Origin: Mycobacteriales bacterium
GTDB lineage: Bacteria > Actinomycetota > Actinomycetes > JAFAQI01
DNA length: 54,546 nucleotides
Reading direction: 5' to 3'
Assembly: GCA_035550055.1 (NCBI GenBank)
Contig: DASZRO010000109.1
Coordinates: forward strand, 1-54,546
Part shown: positions 9,036 through 17,303 of the stretch, one piece after another
Numbering within the stretch: the stretch's first letter is position 1
How the letters are laid out: each line of letters opens with the position of its first letter
Made by a program: the position numbers and the translations under genes
Notes under the pieces: generated by a model
Seen by the model: the letters and a program-made list of their open reading frames with translations, nothing else
Databases searched by the model: none
Told to the model about the DNA's origin: nothing

Positions 9036-9253
9036 GTCTCACGCGTAGGAGCGACAAAGCGAGAAAGAGAACCACCGCGAGTGTTGGCCATTGCCGCAAC
9101 GTCCTTGCAGAACTCACGAGCGGCTTCGACTTCGGGTGTAGGAAGGTCGCGGTTCCAGTCAAGACCATCGGATTCGGGCAGTACTCGGTCGACGGCACCA
9201 TCGAGTCCTTCGAGACCAAGGTCCGCGTGTAGACGCGACCACATGATCGCCAT
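9036..9253 (-). pseudogene. Truncated Schlafen/AlbA_2 domain remnant
   Basis: From ATG 9253 the frame encodes LHADLGLEGLD, then SDGLDWNRDLPTP and FCKDVAAMANTRGG. This is the N-terminal core of an AlbA_2 (Schlafen-like, formerly AAA_4) domain, which is usually followed by a hydrophobic strand and several hundred residues. Here the similarity stops right after TRGG (about 9070), and the frame runs into the ATPase start without conserved features. A deletion or insertion junction must lie near 9070. Confidence 0.6.
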
Positions 9254-9459
9254 CGGAAGTCCCTACTGCCGGCCGGTGACATCACGTCGCAACTTCCCGG
9301 TCTCGGAAGCGAGCGAACGACCCGTCCTCGCGCGGGCCAAGGCTGGCTCGCGACGTGCGCGCACAGGAGCCGAAGACCAGAACGTAGGACGCGGTCGCGG
9401 ACTTCGTCCGTGACCAAGACTGAAGCGTCGAGTGTCAGCGCGCAGGGCCATCGTCGGGC

Positions 9460-10239
9460 ATGCTCAAACTCGTGGATGGCATTGAGCAGGGACGCTCGGT
9501 CACCCTGTTCCATGGCACAACGAGATCGGCGGCCGCGCGCATCGTCCGTGAGGGGTGGGAGCAACGCCCGGCGCTGGTGATCATCGAGCAGGTAGCTGCC
9601 GAGTGGGACGTGGACGTGTCAACACTCGGAGAGAACATTCGTGACTACGCCGGGTTTGGGCTCTTCTCGGGACGAGGGGCGACGGTGTCGTTCGACACGG
9701 ATCCCATCGCCACAGCGCACAGCTGGGCTCAGCGCAGTCCAGAGACGCGATGGGAGGCGCTGTGGGCAGTGTGGCGCCTACGGAACCCGCGGTTGGCAGA
9801 AACCTGGACCACCGAAGCGCAAGGGCGAGCCTGGGTACACCAGCAGATGAGCAATGACTTCGCTGCGATGATCACTTGGACAACGACCTACGGGGAGTTA
9901 GTTGCCTTGGGAGCTCGCCGAGGAGGGTTCGGGCGGTCTAGTGGCCTCGCGGCAGTCTGGGAGGGCGGAAGTATGGAGATCGAGGTCTCGGCACCATTCC
10001 GGCCGGAGCCCGGCGCCATTGAGACTGAACACGTCGACCGCATAGTGGACGCTCAACTTCTCTCTTATCTCCTCGGCGTTGACGTGCGCGACCTCGCCGA
10101 CCTACGAGAGTCCGGCCAGCTGCCAGCGCCCGATTCGGAAGCCTTCGAACTCCGAGTCGGCGAGCGTCGGCCTTGGTGGTGGACTTCCTCGGTTGAGCCG
10201 CTGCTCCAGGAAGCATCAGGCGGTCGTGAGGTGCACTGA
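9460..10239 (+). CDS. Possible ADP-ribosyltransferase-fold protein (259 aa)
   Basis: The N-terminus has VTLFHGTTRSAAARIVREGW (residues 14-33). This resembles the first strand and NAD-contact motif (HGT) of ADP-ribosyltransferase-fold enzymes, where a tyrosine or phenylalanine precedes the histidine and a helix ends in xxGW/GF. A later segment (GLFSGRGATVSFDTDPIATAHSW, split at about residue 70) fits the second core strand. The catalytic glutamate expected near the C-terminal part cannot be assigned; EIEVSAPF near residue 172 is one candidate. It is soluble with no signal peptide, and the end is Trp-rich (PWWWTSS). It could act in defence or as a toxin; no antitoxin is visible nearby. Function unproven. 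Confidence 0.5.
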   Translation: MLKLVDGIEQGRSVTLFHGTTRSAAARIVREGWEQRPALVIIEQVAAEWDVDVSTLGENIRDYAGFGLFSGRGATVSFDTDPIATAHSWAQRSPETRWEALWAVWRLRNPRLAETWTTEAQGRAWVHQQMSNDFAAMITWTTTYGELVALGARRGGFGRSSGLAAVWEGGSMEIEVSAPFRPEPGAIETEHVDRIVDAQLLSYLLGVDVRDLADLRESGQLPAPDSEAFELRVGERRPWWWTSSVEPLLQEASGGREVH

Positions 10240-10347
10240 CGCTGTTGAGGCACAGCGCCTGCTCACCGGGATGAGTGGATGTCGATGGTCGCAACCGTGT
10301 GTTCGAAGGTCTCGCAGCCGACGATGCCAGGACCATCTGATCAGCAG

Positions 10348-11204
10348 TCAGAACATGGTCTTTACAACCCGCTCCACGCCGCTCACTAGCTCCTCAACAT
10401 CTTCGGCCGTGGGCTCGTGGTCTCCGCTGTGGGCGCAAAGATTCCGCATGTCTGCAGGGTGCTGAACCGTCGCCACTGTGGGACGTCGTAGACCTCAGAG
10501 TCTTTGAGCGCATCGTTCAAGACCGCGAGCGTCGCCTTCCGGCGCCCTAGAGATACTGCATGTTGCTGGACAACCATGCCAAGGTCTTGTTCGAGAACAA
10601 CGCCCGCGATCGCGCCTGCGGCGCGAACGTGTTTGGCCTTGAGCACTCTCGCGCTCCGTCTATTTCCGCGTCAAAGACTCCTGCCTGCAACTCGCGAACA
10701 ATGTCGGCGAGGAGCGAGTCGAGCCTTCGTTCAGCAGTCCTGAGGATTGCGACTTGCTGCTCGAACTTGCCCAGTGCACCGGCGCGGGTATCGAACACAG
10801 GCTCTTCTGAGGTAGCCGTGGGTCACGGTGACTTTGCTGATGTAGTCGGCGATGCCGTAGGTGATGACGTCGAGGTCATCGCTCGCGCGCCGGGTCGGCT
10901 AGTACAGCGTTAGAAACTCGTCGATCCGATCCGGCAAGAGTAACCGGACCGTGGGAAGCGCAGCCGAGTACCAGTCGTTGTACTCCCTGCCGAAGTTCGG
11001 CTTCTTCTTGTCCCGCAGAGGACCAACAGGGGTCTCGAGGGCGGCATCTACCTTGGGGTCCGCCTTCTTAGCCTTGCGAGTCGGCTTGCCCTCACCTTCG
11101 AGCCCTTGCCGCCGTGATATGTGCCGGATGCTGTGGAAGTACGCCTTTAACAGACTGGCGGGGGGCCTATCGCTTGCGCGATTGATCCTTCTGCGCTGCC
11201 ACAT
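10348..11204 (-). pseudogene. Decayed HEPN-like gene (one nonsense, three frameshifts)
   Basis: Four pieces read in order on the minus strand. Piece 1 ends in PTVRLLLPDRIDEFLTLY at a TAG (10899-10901). The same frame continues as DDLDVITYGIADYISKVTV. A frameshift leads to EQQVAILRTAERRLDSLLAD and FDAEIDGARE. A one-base deletion then leads to LKAKHVRAAGAIAGVVLE and NDALKDSEVYDVPQWRR. Another leads to MRNLCAHSGDHEPTAEDVEE and a TGA at 10348-10350. The RNLCAH motif (R-x4-H) in a helical C-terminus resembles HEPN-like domains. Restored, it would be about 250-280 aa. The true start may lie after 11204 because the N-terminus overlaps a small ORF. Confidence 0.65.
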
Positions 11205-11301
11205 TGTCCCTTGGCTTGGACGCAGGAACTACCGACGGCGGCTGCTTCAGAGACCGCAGATACTGGTCCCTCTTGTCCTTGCTTGTGAATCGGACCGCCA
11301 T
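11167..11301 (-). CDS. Small basic hypothetical protein (44 aa)
   Basis: ATG 11301 opens a lysine/arginine-rich 44-aa frame (RFTSKDKRDQYLRSLKQ near the start). It overlaps the first codons of the decayed HEPN-like gene and may be its lost N-terminal partner or first cistron. There is no known domain. Confidence 0.35.
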   Translation of the reverse strand: MAVRFTSKDKRDQYLRSLKQPPSVVPASKPRDNVAAQKDQSRKR

Positions 11302-11330
11302 GGCAACCGCCTCCGTCTGAGGGACCCAGC

Positions 11331-11870
11331 CTACGCCTGTCCCCGTGTCCTTCCTGGCACCACGGGCCGTGGGACGAAGGTCGAGGCGACCCAGAACCAC
11401 CTGCGCCCGAACCAACGCGGGACACCAACGGTGAATGTCACTTGCCAGCCGAGAACATCCCGGGAAGGTGGGTCGACGAAAAAGATGGCACTGCCAACGA
11501 CAGTCTCGCCGGGCCCTACGAGATCGTCGCCTTCAAAAACGGATCGAGAAACGCCCACATCGGACGGCCCGGCACGGGTGTACTCGACGACCTCGATCGA
11601 CGGCGCGTTCTCGATCTCGTGTTCAAGTCGCAGCGCAGTAGCTCCCTGCGACGCGATCGCCGGACGCACATGCAAAATGAGCCCGCCGTCAACGGCTGAC
11701 GCAGTCGCCTCAACTGAGGTGACGCCACGGATGAGGTACCGCGCCGCAGCGATCGCGCCCCCCACGACGAGGACAGCAGAGACGACCGCCGCAATGGCAC
11801 TGACTACGGAGGTCCAGTCCGGATGTACTGGCCCAGACTCGTGGTGGACCCATGCGACCGCCGACAGCAC
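11331..11870 (-). CDS. Hypothetical single-pass membrane protein (179 aa)
   Basis: GTG 11870 starts a protein with one hydrophobic helix at about residues 20-46 (VVSAIAAVVSAVLVVGGAIA). A mainly beta-stranded domain follows to residue 160, then a basic tail. This suggests a membrane-anchored protein with a soluble domain of unknown role. It is on the same strand as the 44-aa ORF and the HEPN remnant, about 30 bp upstream, so it may once have shared their transcript. Many island-borne proteins of this size and shape are annotated only as hypothetical. Confidence 0.5.
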   Translation of the reverse strand: MLSAVAWVHHESGPVHPDWTSVVSAIAAVVSAVLVVGGAIAAARYLIRGVTSVEATASAVDGGLILHVRPAIASQGATALRLEHEIENAPSIEVVEYTRAGPSDVGVSRSVFEGDDLVGPGETVVGSAIFFVDPPSRDVLGWQVTFTVGVPRWFGRRWFWVASTFVPRPVVPGRTRGQA

Positions 11871-12005
11871 GCACGTATCTAATCGCCAACAGGCAAGGTC
11901 CGCATCGAGACGCGCCCACGCCAGCGCATGGCTGAGTCGCTCCCGGGACGGTTGGCAACGGTCGGCTTATCTCGTGACGACTGATCTCCGCGCAACCGAA
12001 AGCCA

Positions 12006-12037
12006 GTGGGCGGGCGGGACGCTTCCCGCCCGCCCAC
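12006..12037 (-). terminator. Terminator-type hairpin after the 62-aa gene
   Basis: A perfect 14-bp stem (GTGGGCGGGCGGGA with its complement) encloses a CGCT loop. It lies 10 bp downstream of the stop codon of the 62-aa gene on the minus strand, and a CTTTCGGTT stretch follows. This is good evidence for an intrinsic terminator. Confidence 0.7.
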
Positions 12038-12046
12038 ACCAGCGAA

Positions 12047-12235
12047 CTACTTGCCGGACTTGTGCTTCGTGACGTCCGGCTTGCCGTATGTCATCCCCGG
12101 CTTGGGCGTGGGCGGCAGCGGCCGTCCACCTACCGCGGTGACCTCTGTTCCCGTCTTGCCGCCCTTCGGCCCAACGACGGGATACTGACCCGAGACAGGA
12201 GCGCTGTCCCCGGGTCGCAGGTTGCCCTTAGGCAT
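12047..12235 (-). CDS. Small YjzC-like protein (62 aa)
   Basis: The sequence begins RPGDSAPVSGQYPVVGPKGG (residues 7-26) and continues with a PPTPKPG stretch and a lysine-rich end. Small RPGDxAP-SGQY proteins of about 60 aa occur in many phyla and resemble YjzC. Their role is unknown. It is probably soluble and largely extended. The start at 12235 is set by the conserved N-terminus, and a strong hairpin follows the stop codon, so this is likely a real monocistronic gene at the msrA-proximal end of island 2. Confidence 0.65.
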   Translation of the reverse strand: MPKGNLRPGDSAPVSGQYPVVGPKGGKTGTEVTAVGGRPLPPTPKPGMTYGKPDVTKHKSGK

Positions 12236-12593
12236 GGCCTGCTCCTTATCTGTCCGGACTTAGCGCGTCGGATTTGCAACGGTCACCGAACATCCGTACG
12301 GTGCCGTCTGCTGATGCAAATCGACCCGGCACGCTAAGTCGCATTCGGGCCTCGCGGTCGCGGGACCCGACGAGTAACGACTCGCACTCTCTAGGGTCCC
12401 GCCGCCGGACCTACCGTGACGTGGCGACACGCCGTGATCATCGAACACGTGTTCGGTCGCTCTCGACTGTCGTGCTAGCACGTCATCCCCTACGCGTCAG
12501 CCCTTGCCAGGGTGGCGATGACCTGTCATACGACGGCCGACCGACGTCCTTTTCGGCCCTACGTCGTCAGCGCCGCCACGAAGCTGTCGCAGC
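12236..12593. other. Gap with no recognisable gene
   Basis: The 358 bp between the 62-aa gene and msrA has open frames on both strands, but none shows family features or a convincing start. It may hold the promoter of the 62-aa gene and the island's own end sequence. Confidence 0.5.
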
Positions 12594-13244
12594 TCAGCCG
12601 ATCGTGCAGGAGACCCCGGTCCCCTTGATCCCGCAGTAGCCGTTCGGACTACGTGCCAGATACTGCTGGTGGTAGTCCTCGGCGTAGTAGAACTCCCCCG
12701 CCGGCGCGATCTCGGCGGTGATGTCGCCGTACCCGGCACCGTTGAACGCCGGCTGGTAGACCTCGCGCGAGTCAGCCGCGGCCTTCAGCTGAGGGTCAGT
12801 GGTCGTGTAGATCGTCGAGCGGTACTGCGTGCCGACGTCGTTGCCCTGGCGCATCCCCTGCGTCGGGTCGTGTGACTCCCAGAACACCTTCAGCAGCGCG
12901 TCGTAGGCGATGCGCTCCGGGTCGTAGACGACCTTGACGACCTCGGCGTGCCCGGTACGCGCCGAGCAGACCTCCTCGTAGGTCGGGTTCGGCGTGTACC
13001 CGCCCTGGTAGCCCACCGCGGTCGAGACCACGCCGTCGATCTGCCAGAACAGCCGCTCCGCCCCCCAGAAGCAACCCATGCCGAAGTACGCGACCTCGAC
13101 GGTGCCGGGGTAGGGCGGCTCGAGCGGCGTACCCAGCACGAAGTGGCGGTTGGTGATGGCGAACGGTCGAACGTCACGCCCGGGCAGCGCCTCGGTCGCG
13201 TCGACCATCTTGGTCTTGTGGCTCGTGAACAGCACGGGTCTCAT
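12594..13244 (-). CDS. msrA: Peptide methionine sulfoxide reductase A
   Basis: MsrA reduces methionine-S-sulfoxide in proteins and repairs oxidative damage. The catalytic GCFW motif is at residues 57-60 (C58), followed by GAERLFW and the VGYQGG signature. The tail [12 protein letters not shown] provides two recycling cysteines (C204, C213), as in three-cysteine MsrA enzymes. The length (216 aa) is normal. ATG 13244 has a GGAGAGG site and begins the conserved N-terminus; a much longer open frame upstream overlaps the divergent Nudix gene and is not coding. The 3' end (12618-12677) is repeated at two sites to the left, so it appears to be an integration target for islands. Confidence 0.95.
   Translation of the reverse strand: MRPVLFTSHKTKMVDATEALPGRDVRPFAITNRHFVLGTPLEPPYPGTVEVAYFGMGCFWGAERLFWQIDGVVSTAVGYQGGYTPNPTYEEVCSARTGHAEVVKVVYDPERIAYDALLKVFWESHDPTQGMRQGNDVGTQYRSTIYTTTDPQLKAAADSREVYQPAFNGAGYGDITAEIAPAGEFYYAEDYHQQYLARSPNGYCGIKGTGVSCTIG
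12618..12677 (-). repeat. msrA-end copy C, inside the intact gene
   Basis: This is the reference copy of the repeated msrA end, encoding [21 protein letters not shown]. The segment common to all three copies contains ACGTGCCA(A/G)ATA(C/T)TGCTGG. A crossover within it would regenerate msrA on integration. No inverted arm sites were identified. Confidence 0.65.
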
Positions 13245-13316
13245 CCTCTCCGGAGCCGGACACACAGCACAACGCCCGACATGACTCGAGCGTTCCCGGC
13301 GCGGGACACTGGAGGC

Positions 13317-13778
13317 ATGGCCCTGTTCCAGGACGGCGACGGCTGGACCCTGTGCCAGGCGGGTCACCAGCACTGGGGCCGCCACGGCGCCGCCGGCCTG
13401 CTGCTGCGGACGGTCGACTCGACCGGCGCCGACCATGTGCTGCTCCAGCGCCGGGCCTGGTGGACCCATCACGGCGGGACCTGGGGCGTGCCGGGTGGCG
13501 CGAAGGCGTCCTGGGAGACGCCCGAGCAGGCGGCGCTTCGCGAGCTCGGCGAAGAGGTCGAGATGGCGATCGACGGTGTGACGGTCGAACGGATCCATCA
13601 CGACGACCACGGCGGCTGGTCCTACTGGACGGTGATAGCGACGGTCGCGAGCCCCACAAAAGCCCGCCCCCGCAGCCGCGAGACCGCCGAGATCCGCTGG
13701 GTCGCAAGCGACGCAGTCGCCGCGCTCGAGCTGCATCCCGGCTTTGCGGCGACCTGGCCGATCCTCGCCGAGCGCTAG
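13317..13778 (+). CDS. Nudix hydrolase
   Basis: This 153-aa protein has a Nudix box ([20 protein letters not shown], about residues 62-81) with the REx-EE metal-binding glutamates. The glycine usually three residues after REUxEE is replaced by glutamate. Nudix enzymes hydrolyse nucleoside diphosphates linked to another group; the substrate cannot be told. ATG 13317 follows a GGAGG site, and the gene diverges from msrA across 72 bp. Its stop overlaps by 4 nt the convergent secreted hydrolase gene. Confidence 0.85.
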   Translation: MALFQDGDGWTLCQAGHQHWGRHGAAGLLLRTVDSTGADHVLLQRRAWWTHHGGTWGVPGGAKASWETPEQAALRELGEEVEMAIDGVTVERIHHDDHGGWSYWTVIATVASPTKARPRSRETAEIRWVASDAVAALELHPGFAATWPILAER

Positions 13779-16333
13779 TCGAGCGAGCAGACGCTGTTCC
13801 AGCCGCCGTCGAAGTACGGCGGTCCGACCGGCTTGCGGGCGTCGGTGAAGCTCTGCTTCGGCTCGGTCACCTTGCCGCCGAGGTGGAAGAACGCACCCTT
13901 CTGGTCTTGCGCGGCACACGCCCGACGCGGGCCTTCATGCGGGTCCTGGTTGGTCGTCGTGTCCGGCTGCGGTACGTCGGACGGCGGCGGCGGGTCGGTC
14001 GTGAACTGGCCGGTCGCGCCGTCGGGGCCGCCGTCGAACAGCGCGATCGCCGAGCCGTCGTACGGATAGCTCCTGATCGGCTTCAAGTCCCAGAAGACCG
14101 ACGACGCCTTCCAGCAGTAGTTGCCGTCCGTCGGGTCGTTCGCCTTGTCGTGCTTCGGCTCGCTGCTGCACAACCGGCTGGCGAGAAGGGCATCGCCGCT
14201 GCCGATCCGGTTCGACGTAGCGGGCATCCCGACGGCGCGGGCGCCGATGGTGCGCGCCTCGTCGAACGCGGTGATGTTGGCGACCTGATGGTCGCCCCAC
14301 GCGACCTGGAGCAGGACGTGATGATCCGGCGTCGCGATCGGACAGGTCGCACCGACCTTGCTCACTGCCACGACCCCCTCGCCCGTGCAGTCGCGCAGCA
14401 GGCCGCCCTCTGACGAGGCGGTCATGTGGGTCGCGTACCCGTCGGGGTCGTCGCGGTCCCACAAGGTCGACAGCACGTCGAGGATCAGCTGCCGCTGCGC
14501 CTGGTCCGGGTAGGCGGTGTCGAGGATGTTGGAGTAGCCGATGTCGCCGTAGACCGCCGTCGGGTCGAAGCCGGCCGGGTTGGCGAGCAGCTTCTTGACC
14601 TCGCCGCCGGCGAACTGCAGCAGGTCGGTCGGCGCGATGTAGTCGACCGAGCGCGGCAGCAGCAGCGGGTAGTCCATGCCGGGCACGCCGAGGGCGCATC
14701 GGCGTACGTCGATCGAGATCGCGCAGACCGTGCCGCCGTAGATCCCACCCTGGCTGTTCCCGTCGTAGTAGACGCCGTCCTTCGTGTTGATGAAGGACTT
14801 GCCGTTGCGCTGGAAGGCCGGGCTGGCCGAGAAGCCTTTCGGGCTGATCTCCAGCCGAGCGAGATAGAGGAAGTTGAGCTCGCCCTGCTCGGTGCGGTCG
14901 GCCAGCAGCGGGAACAACGACAGGTTCGTCAACGCCAACAACGCGTTGGGTACGTCGGCATCGGCGAACCCGAACCAGTTGACCGCGCAGTACAGCATCC
15001 CCTCGCGGTCGGCCATCTCCGTCTGCGGCGAGGAGTTCACCTCGTCCTCGCTGCCGAACAGCCCGTGTCCGTACTCGACCGGCCGGTACATCCGGCCCGA
15101 GTGGAAGCCGTGGCGCCCGACGTTGCAGGTGAACGCCGCGTTGTAGGTCTGGCCGAGGACCTGGGTCGGGTCGGAGTCCGGGTCCAGCGGGTTCTGGTAT
15201 TCGAACACGCCTGGCGTCGGGCAGTCGTCGAACGGGCTCTCCGGAATGTTGGAGCACTTGATCGGGGTCGAGCAGGTGGGCGCGATGTAGCACGGCACCT
15301 GGAAGCTGCCTTTGATCTGGCGGATGACGTTCGGGTTCTCTTTCGCGGTGTACGTCGTGACCTTCGAGATCTTGAACGACGGCGCTCGCCCGACGTCCTT
15401 GCCGGCGTCGATCTGCGCCTTCGTCTCACCGAGCTGCTCGAACGCGTCGTCACGGATCGCCAGCAGCCGGCCGGTCACGCTCTGCGAGGAGGCCGTGGTG
15501 AAGTCCCACGCCAGGTAAAGGTCCTTCGGGTCGACCGAGACCTTCCAACCGGCTTCCGCCAGGTCCGCGAACACCCCGTCCATGTGGGCGACGCGCGGAT
15601 CGCTCGACGTGGAGTGATGCAGGTAGTCCTGCACGTACGCCGAGAAGCCCGCGGACTGCGCTGCGTCCTGGCCCTTGTTGGTGACCAGGTGACGCAGGCC
15701 GATGACGTAGCGATGCCCGTCGATCAGGTTCTCCGCCGGGTGGATCATCAGGTCCTGCTGGATGGGCGCGGTCGCGCCCGCCTTGATCAGCCCGGCCTCG
15801 GATGTGTAGTGGTCGATCTCGACCCATACCGGCCACCGTTTGCCCGTCGTCGCGTCGATCAGCACGACCCCGAGGTTCGGCTCACCGTTGGCGGCGAGGT
15901 TGACGTCCGTCGGCAGCCGAGACTTGGCGAGGTCGGCGTTGTGTGTCATACCGGGTACGACGGTGAGGATCTCCGAGCCGGCGCTGAAGCCGTCGCTGGC
16001 GTTCCATGCCGTCGGGTCGATGGGCAGGCCGGCGATGTTCTTCGGCATCGCGAGCTCGTTGAGGTCGAGCCGGCGCCCGGTCGCGCTCGTCGGGTCGGCC
16101 TTGGTGAACCAGTCGTTCGGGTACGGCAGCAGGCACTGCGCCGGGTCGATCGGATCGCAGCCCTGTGGGTTGGTCAGCGCGGTCGTGCCTCCCTCACCGG
16201 ACCAGCCACCCCACGCGTCCGCGTCGTGATTAGTCCAGTGCCTGGTGGTCGACTTCGCTGCGCTCGCCTGGGCGGTCCAGGCGACCGCGGGCAGCATCAG
16301 GACAGCGAGCAGCAGCGAGAGGGTCCGGCGCAT
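13775..16333 (-). CDS. Large secreted serine-hydrolase-like protein (852 aa)
   Basis: A signal peptide (residues 1-26, ending AQASA) precedes a large exported protein. Near residue 525 [10 protein letters not shown] fits the GxSxG nucleophile elbow of an alpha/beta hydrolase, followed by the strand [14 protein letters not shown]. Several cysteines (CDPIDPAQC near the start, [20 protein letters not shown] in the middle) could form disulfides. An aspartate and histidine would lie in the last third; [11 protein letters not shown] near residue 680 is a good candidate for the Asp-to-His region. The family resembles secreted lipase/esterase-like proteins. Exact substrate unknown. A long frame on the opposite strand is a GC-rich shadow. 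Confidence 0.75.
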   Translation of the reverse strand: MRRTLSLLLAVLMLPAVAWTAQASAAKSTTRHWTNHDADAWGGWSGEGGTTALTNPQGCDPIDPAQCLLPYPNDWFTKADPTSATGRRLDLNELAMPKNIAGLPIDPTAWNASDGFSAGSEILTVVPGMTHNADLAKSRLPTDVNLAANGEPNLGVVLIDATTGKRWPVWVEIDHYTSEAGLIKAGATAPIQQDLMIHPAENLIDGHRYVIGLRHLVTNKGQDAAQSAGFSAYVQDYLHHSTSSDPRVAHMDGVFADLAEAGWKVSVDPKDLYLAWDFTTASSQSVTGRLLAIRDDAFEQLGETKAQIDAGKDVGRAPSFKISKVTTYTAKENPNVIRQIKGSFQVPCYIAPTCSTPIKCSNIPESPFDDCPTPGVFEYQNPLDPDSDPTQVLGQTYNAAFTCNVGRHGFHSGRMYRPVEYGHGLFGSEDEVNSSPQTEMADREGMLYCAVNWFGFADADVPNALLALTNLSLFPLLADRTEQGELNFLYLARLEISPKGFSASPAFQRNGKSFINTKDGVYYDGNSQGGIYGGTVCAISIDVRRCALGVPGMDYPLLLPRSVDYIAPTDLLQFAGGEVKKLLANPAGFDPTAVYGDIGYSNILDTAYPDQAQRQLILDVLSTLWDRDDPDGYATHMTASSEGGLLRDCTGEGVVAVSKVGATCPIATPDHHVLLQVAWGDHQVANITAFDEARTIGARAVGMPATSNRIGSGDALLASRLCSSEPKHDKANDPTDGNYCWKASSVFWDLKPIRSYPYDGSAIALFDGGPDGATGQFTTDPPPPSDVPQPDTTTNQDPHEGPRRACAAQDQKGAFFHLGGKVTEPKQSFTDARKPVGPPYFDGGWNSVCSLD

Positions 16334-16371
16334 GCGGGTGGACTTCGTCGCGGGCGGACGGGACTCCTGCC

Positions 16372-16704
16372 CTATAGATACAGACCGGGTGCGCTCTCGC
16401 CGTCATCGAGACGTTCCGCGGCAACCGCATGGACGTCACGCTCGCGCAGCAGCACGTACGCCGCGCCGTGCAGCTCGACTTCGGAGCGGTCCTCCGGGTC
16501 GAACAGCACCCGGTCGCCGACCTCCATCGTGCGGACGGTACGTCCGATCGCGACCACTTCGGCCCACGCCAGCCGGTGGCCCATCTTGGCGGTAGCCGGG
16601 ATGACGATGCCGCCGTTGGAGCGGCGCTCGCCAGCGTCTGGGTCGATGCTCACGAGGACGCGGTCGTGCAACATCTTGATCGGCAGCTTGTCCGGCACGG
16701 TCAC
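16372..16704 (-). CDS. GroES-like co-chaperonin homologue
   Basis: The 110-aa product aligns with the 10-kDa chaperonin fold: IKMLHDRVLVSID at the start, GGIVIPATAK for the mobile loop region, and VGDRVLFDP for the second strand set. GroES caps GroEL. It is not next to groEL, and it has an extra C-terminal tail, so it is probably a paralogue rather than the main GroES. GTG 16704 starts the conserved N-terminus. The rraA-like stop lies 11 bp upstream, so the two may be co-transcribed. Confidence 0.8.
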   Translation of the reverse strand: MTVPDKLPIKMLHDRVLVSIDPDAGERRSNGGIVIPATAKMGHRLAWAEVVAIGRTVRTMEVGDRVLFDPEDRSEVELHGAAYVLLRERDVHAVAAERLDDGESAPGLYL

Positions 16705-16715
16705 GACGCTACTTC

Positions 16716-17285
16716 CTAGCGAGCGGTCAGCTTCGCCAACCGCTCGGCGTCTGCGCGCTGCTTCGCCTCGGCCTTCTCGAGCAGCACGCCTACCTCGGCC
16801 TGTGGCCAGACCACCACGCCGTCCGCGTCGGCCACCACGATGTCGCCGTCGGACACCCTCACCCCGCCGATCTCGACGCTGCCGCCGACGGAGCCGGGCC
16901 CGTTCTTCGACGACTTCGTCGGTGTGCTCTTTCGTGCCCACACCGCGAGACCGAGCTCGGCGACCGCCCGCGAGTCCCGAATCGGCGCGTCCGTGACGAC
17001 CGCGGTCACACCGGCCGCCAGCAGCTCACGAGCCACCAGGTCGCCGAGTACGGCGGTGCGTGACTCGTGGCCGCCCGCGACGACCAGCACCATGCCCGGC
17101 CCAGCGACAGCGGCCGGCACGTCCGCCATGGCGACGTTGTCGTCGCGCGACACCTTGACGACCAAGGCCGGACCGACCACGGTCCGCTCCGGAGAGAACG
17201 CGATGAGGTCGGTGTCGATCACGCCGCGGCCCTCGGTCGCGTCCGACGCCACGGTGCTCGCCAGCCAGTCAGGAAGCTCCTTCAC
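16716..17285 (-). CDS. RraA-like / aldolase-family protein
   Basis: This 189-aa protein has the RraA/4-hydroxy-4-methyl-2-oxoglutarate aldolase fold. SDATEGRGVIDTDL is at the start; GGHESRTAVLGDLVA (about 71-85) is the conserved glycine/metal region; TDAPIRDSRAVAELGL follows; and DGDIVVADADGVVVWP is near the end. Typical aldolase-active members have G-x20-R-D; here RD is present in PIRDSR. It could be an aldolase or an RNase E inhibitor type; actinobacterial members are mostly uncharacterised. GTG 17285 lies only 18 bp from the divergent YkgJ-like gene. Confidence 0.8.
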   Translation of the reverse strand: MKELPDWLASTVASDATEGRGVIDTDLIAFSPERTVVGPALVVKVSRDDNVAMADVPAAVAGPGMVLVVAGGHESRTAVLGDLVARELLAAGVTAVVTDAPIRDSRAVAELGLAVWARKSTPTKSSKNGPGSVGGSVEIGGVRVSDGDIVVADADGVVVWPQAEVGVLLEKAEAKQRADAERLAKLTAR

Positions 17286-17290
17286 GCACC

Positions 17291-17298
17291 TATCCTGC
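17291..17298. promoter_or_regulatory. Likely two-way leaderless promoter (rraA-like/ykgJ-like)
   Basis: On the plus strand TATCCT (17291-17296) lies 7 nt before GTG 17304. On the minus strand CAGGAT (17298-17293) lies 6 nt before GTG 17285. The whole gap is only 18 bp, so both -10 elements must overlap. Confidence 0.5.
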
Positions 17299-17303
17299 AC
17301 GTT

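Larger units (their letters stand above)
7010..12617. mobile_element. Inferred island 2 between copy B and intact msrA
   Basis: About 5.6 kb lies between copy B and the intact msrA end. It holds an ATPase, a truncated AlbA_2 gene, an ADP-ribosyltransferase-like gene, a decayed HEPN-type gene, three small ORFs and a terminator hairpin. Composition is below the flanks. Several broken genes suggest the island is old and eroding. No integrase is seen. Confidence 0.5.

Noticed and set aside
12274-12639. 121-aa plus-strand frame and a 73-aa minus frame in the gap before msrA
   Set aside because: Both are arginine-rich shadow-like translations with no start signal, and the plus frame runs into msrA.
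3659-12677. An integrase or transposase gene in the islands
   Set aside because: I read all long frames here and found no tyrosine or serine recombinase motif and no IS inverted repeats, so I list the islands only as inferred.
14426-16996. 856-aa open frame opposite the secreted hydrolase
   Set aside because: Its translation is low-complexity Arg/Val/Leu and lacks any domain; long antisense frames are common in high-GC DNA. The minus frame has a signal peptide and GNSQGG.
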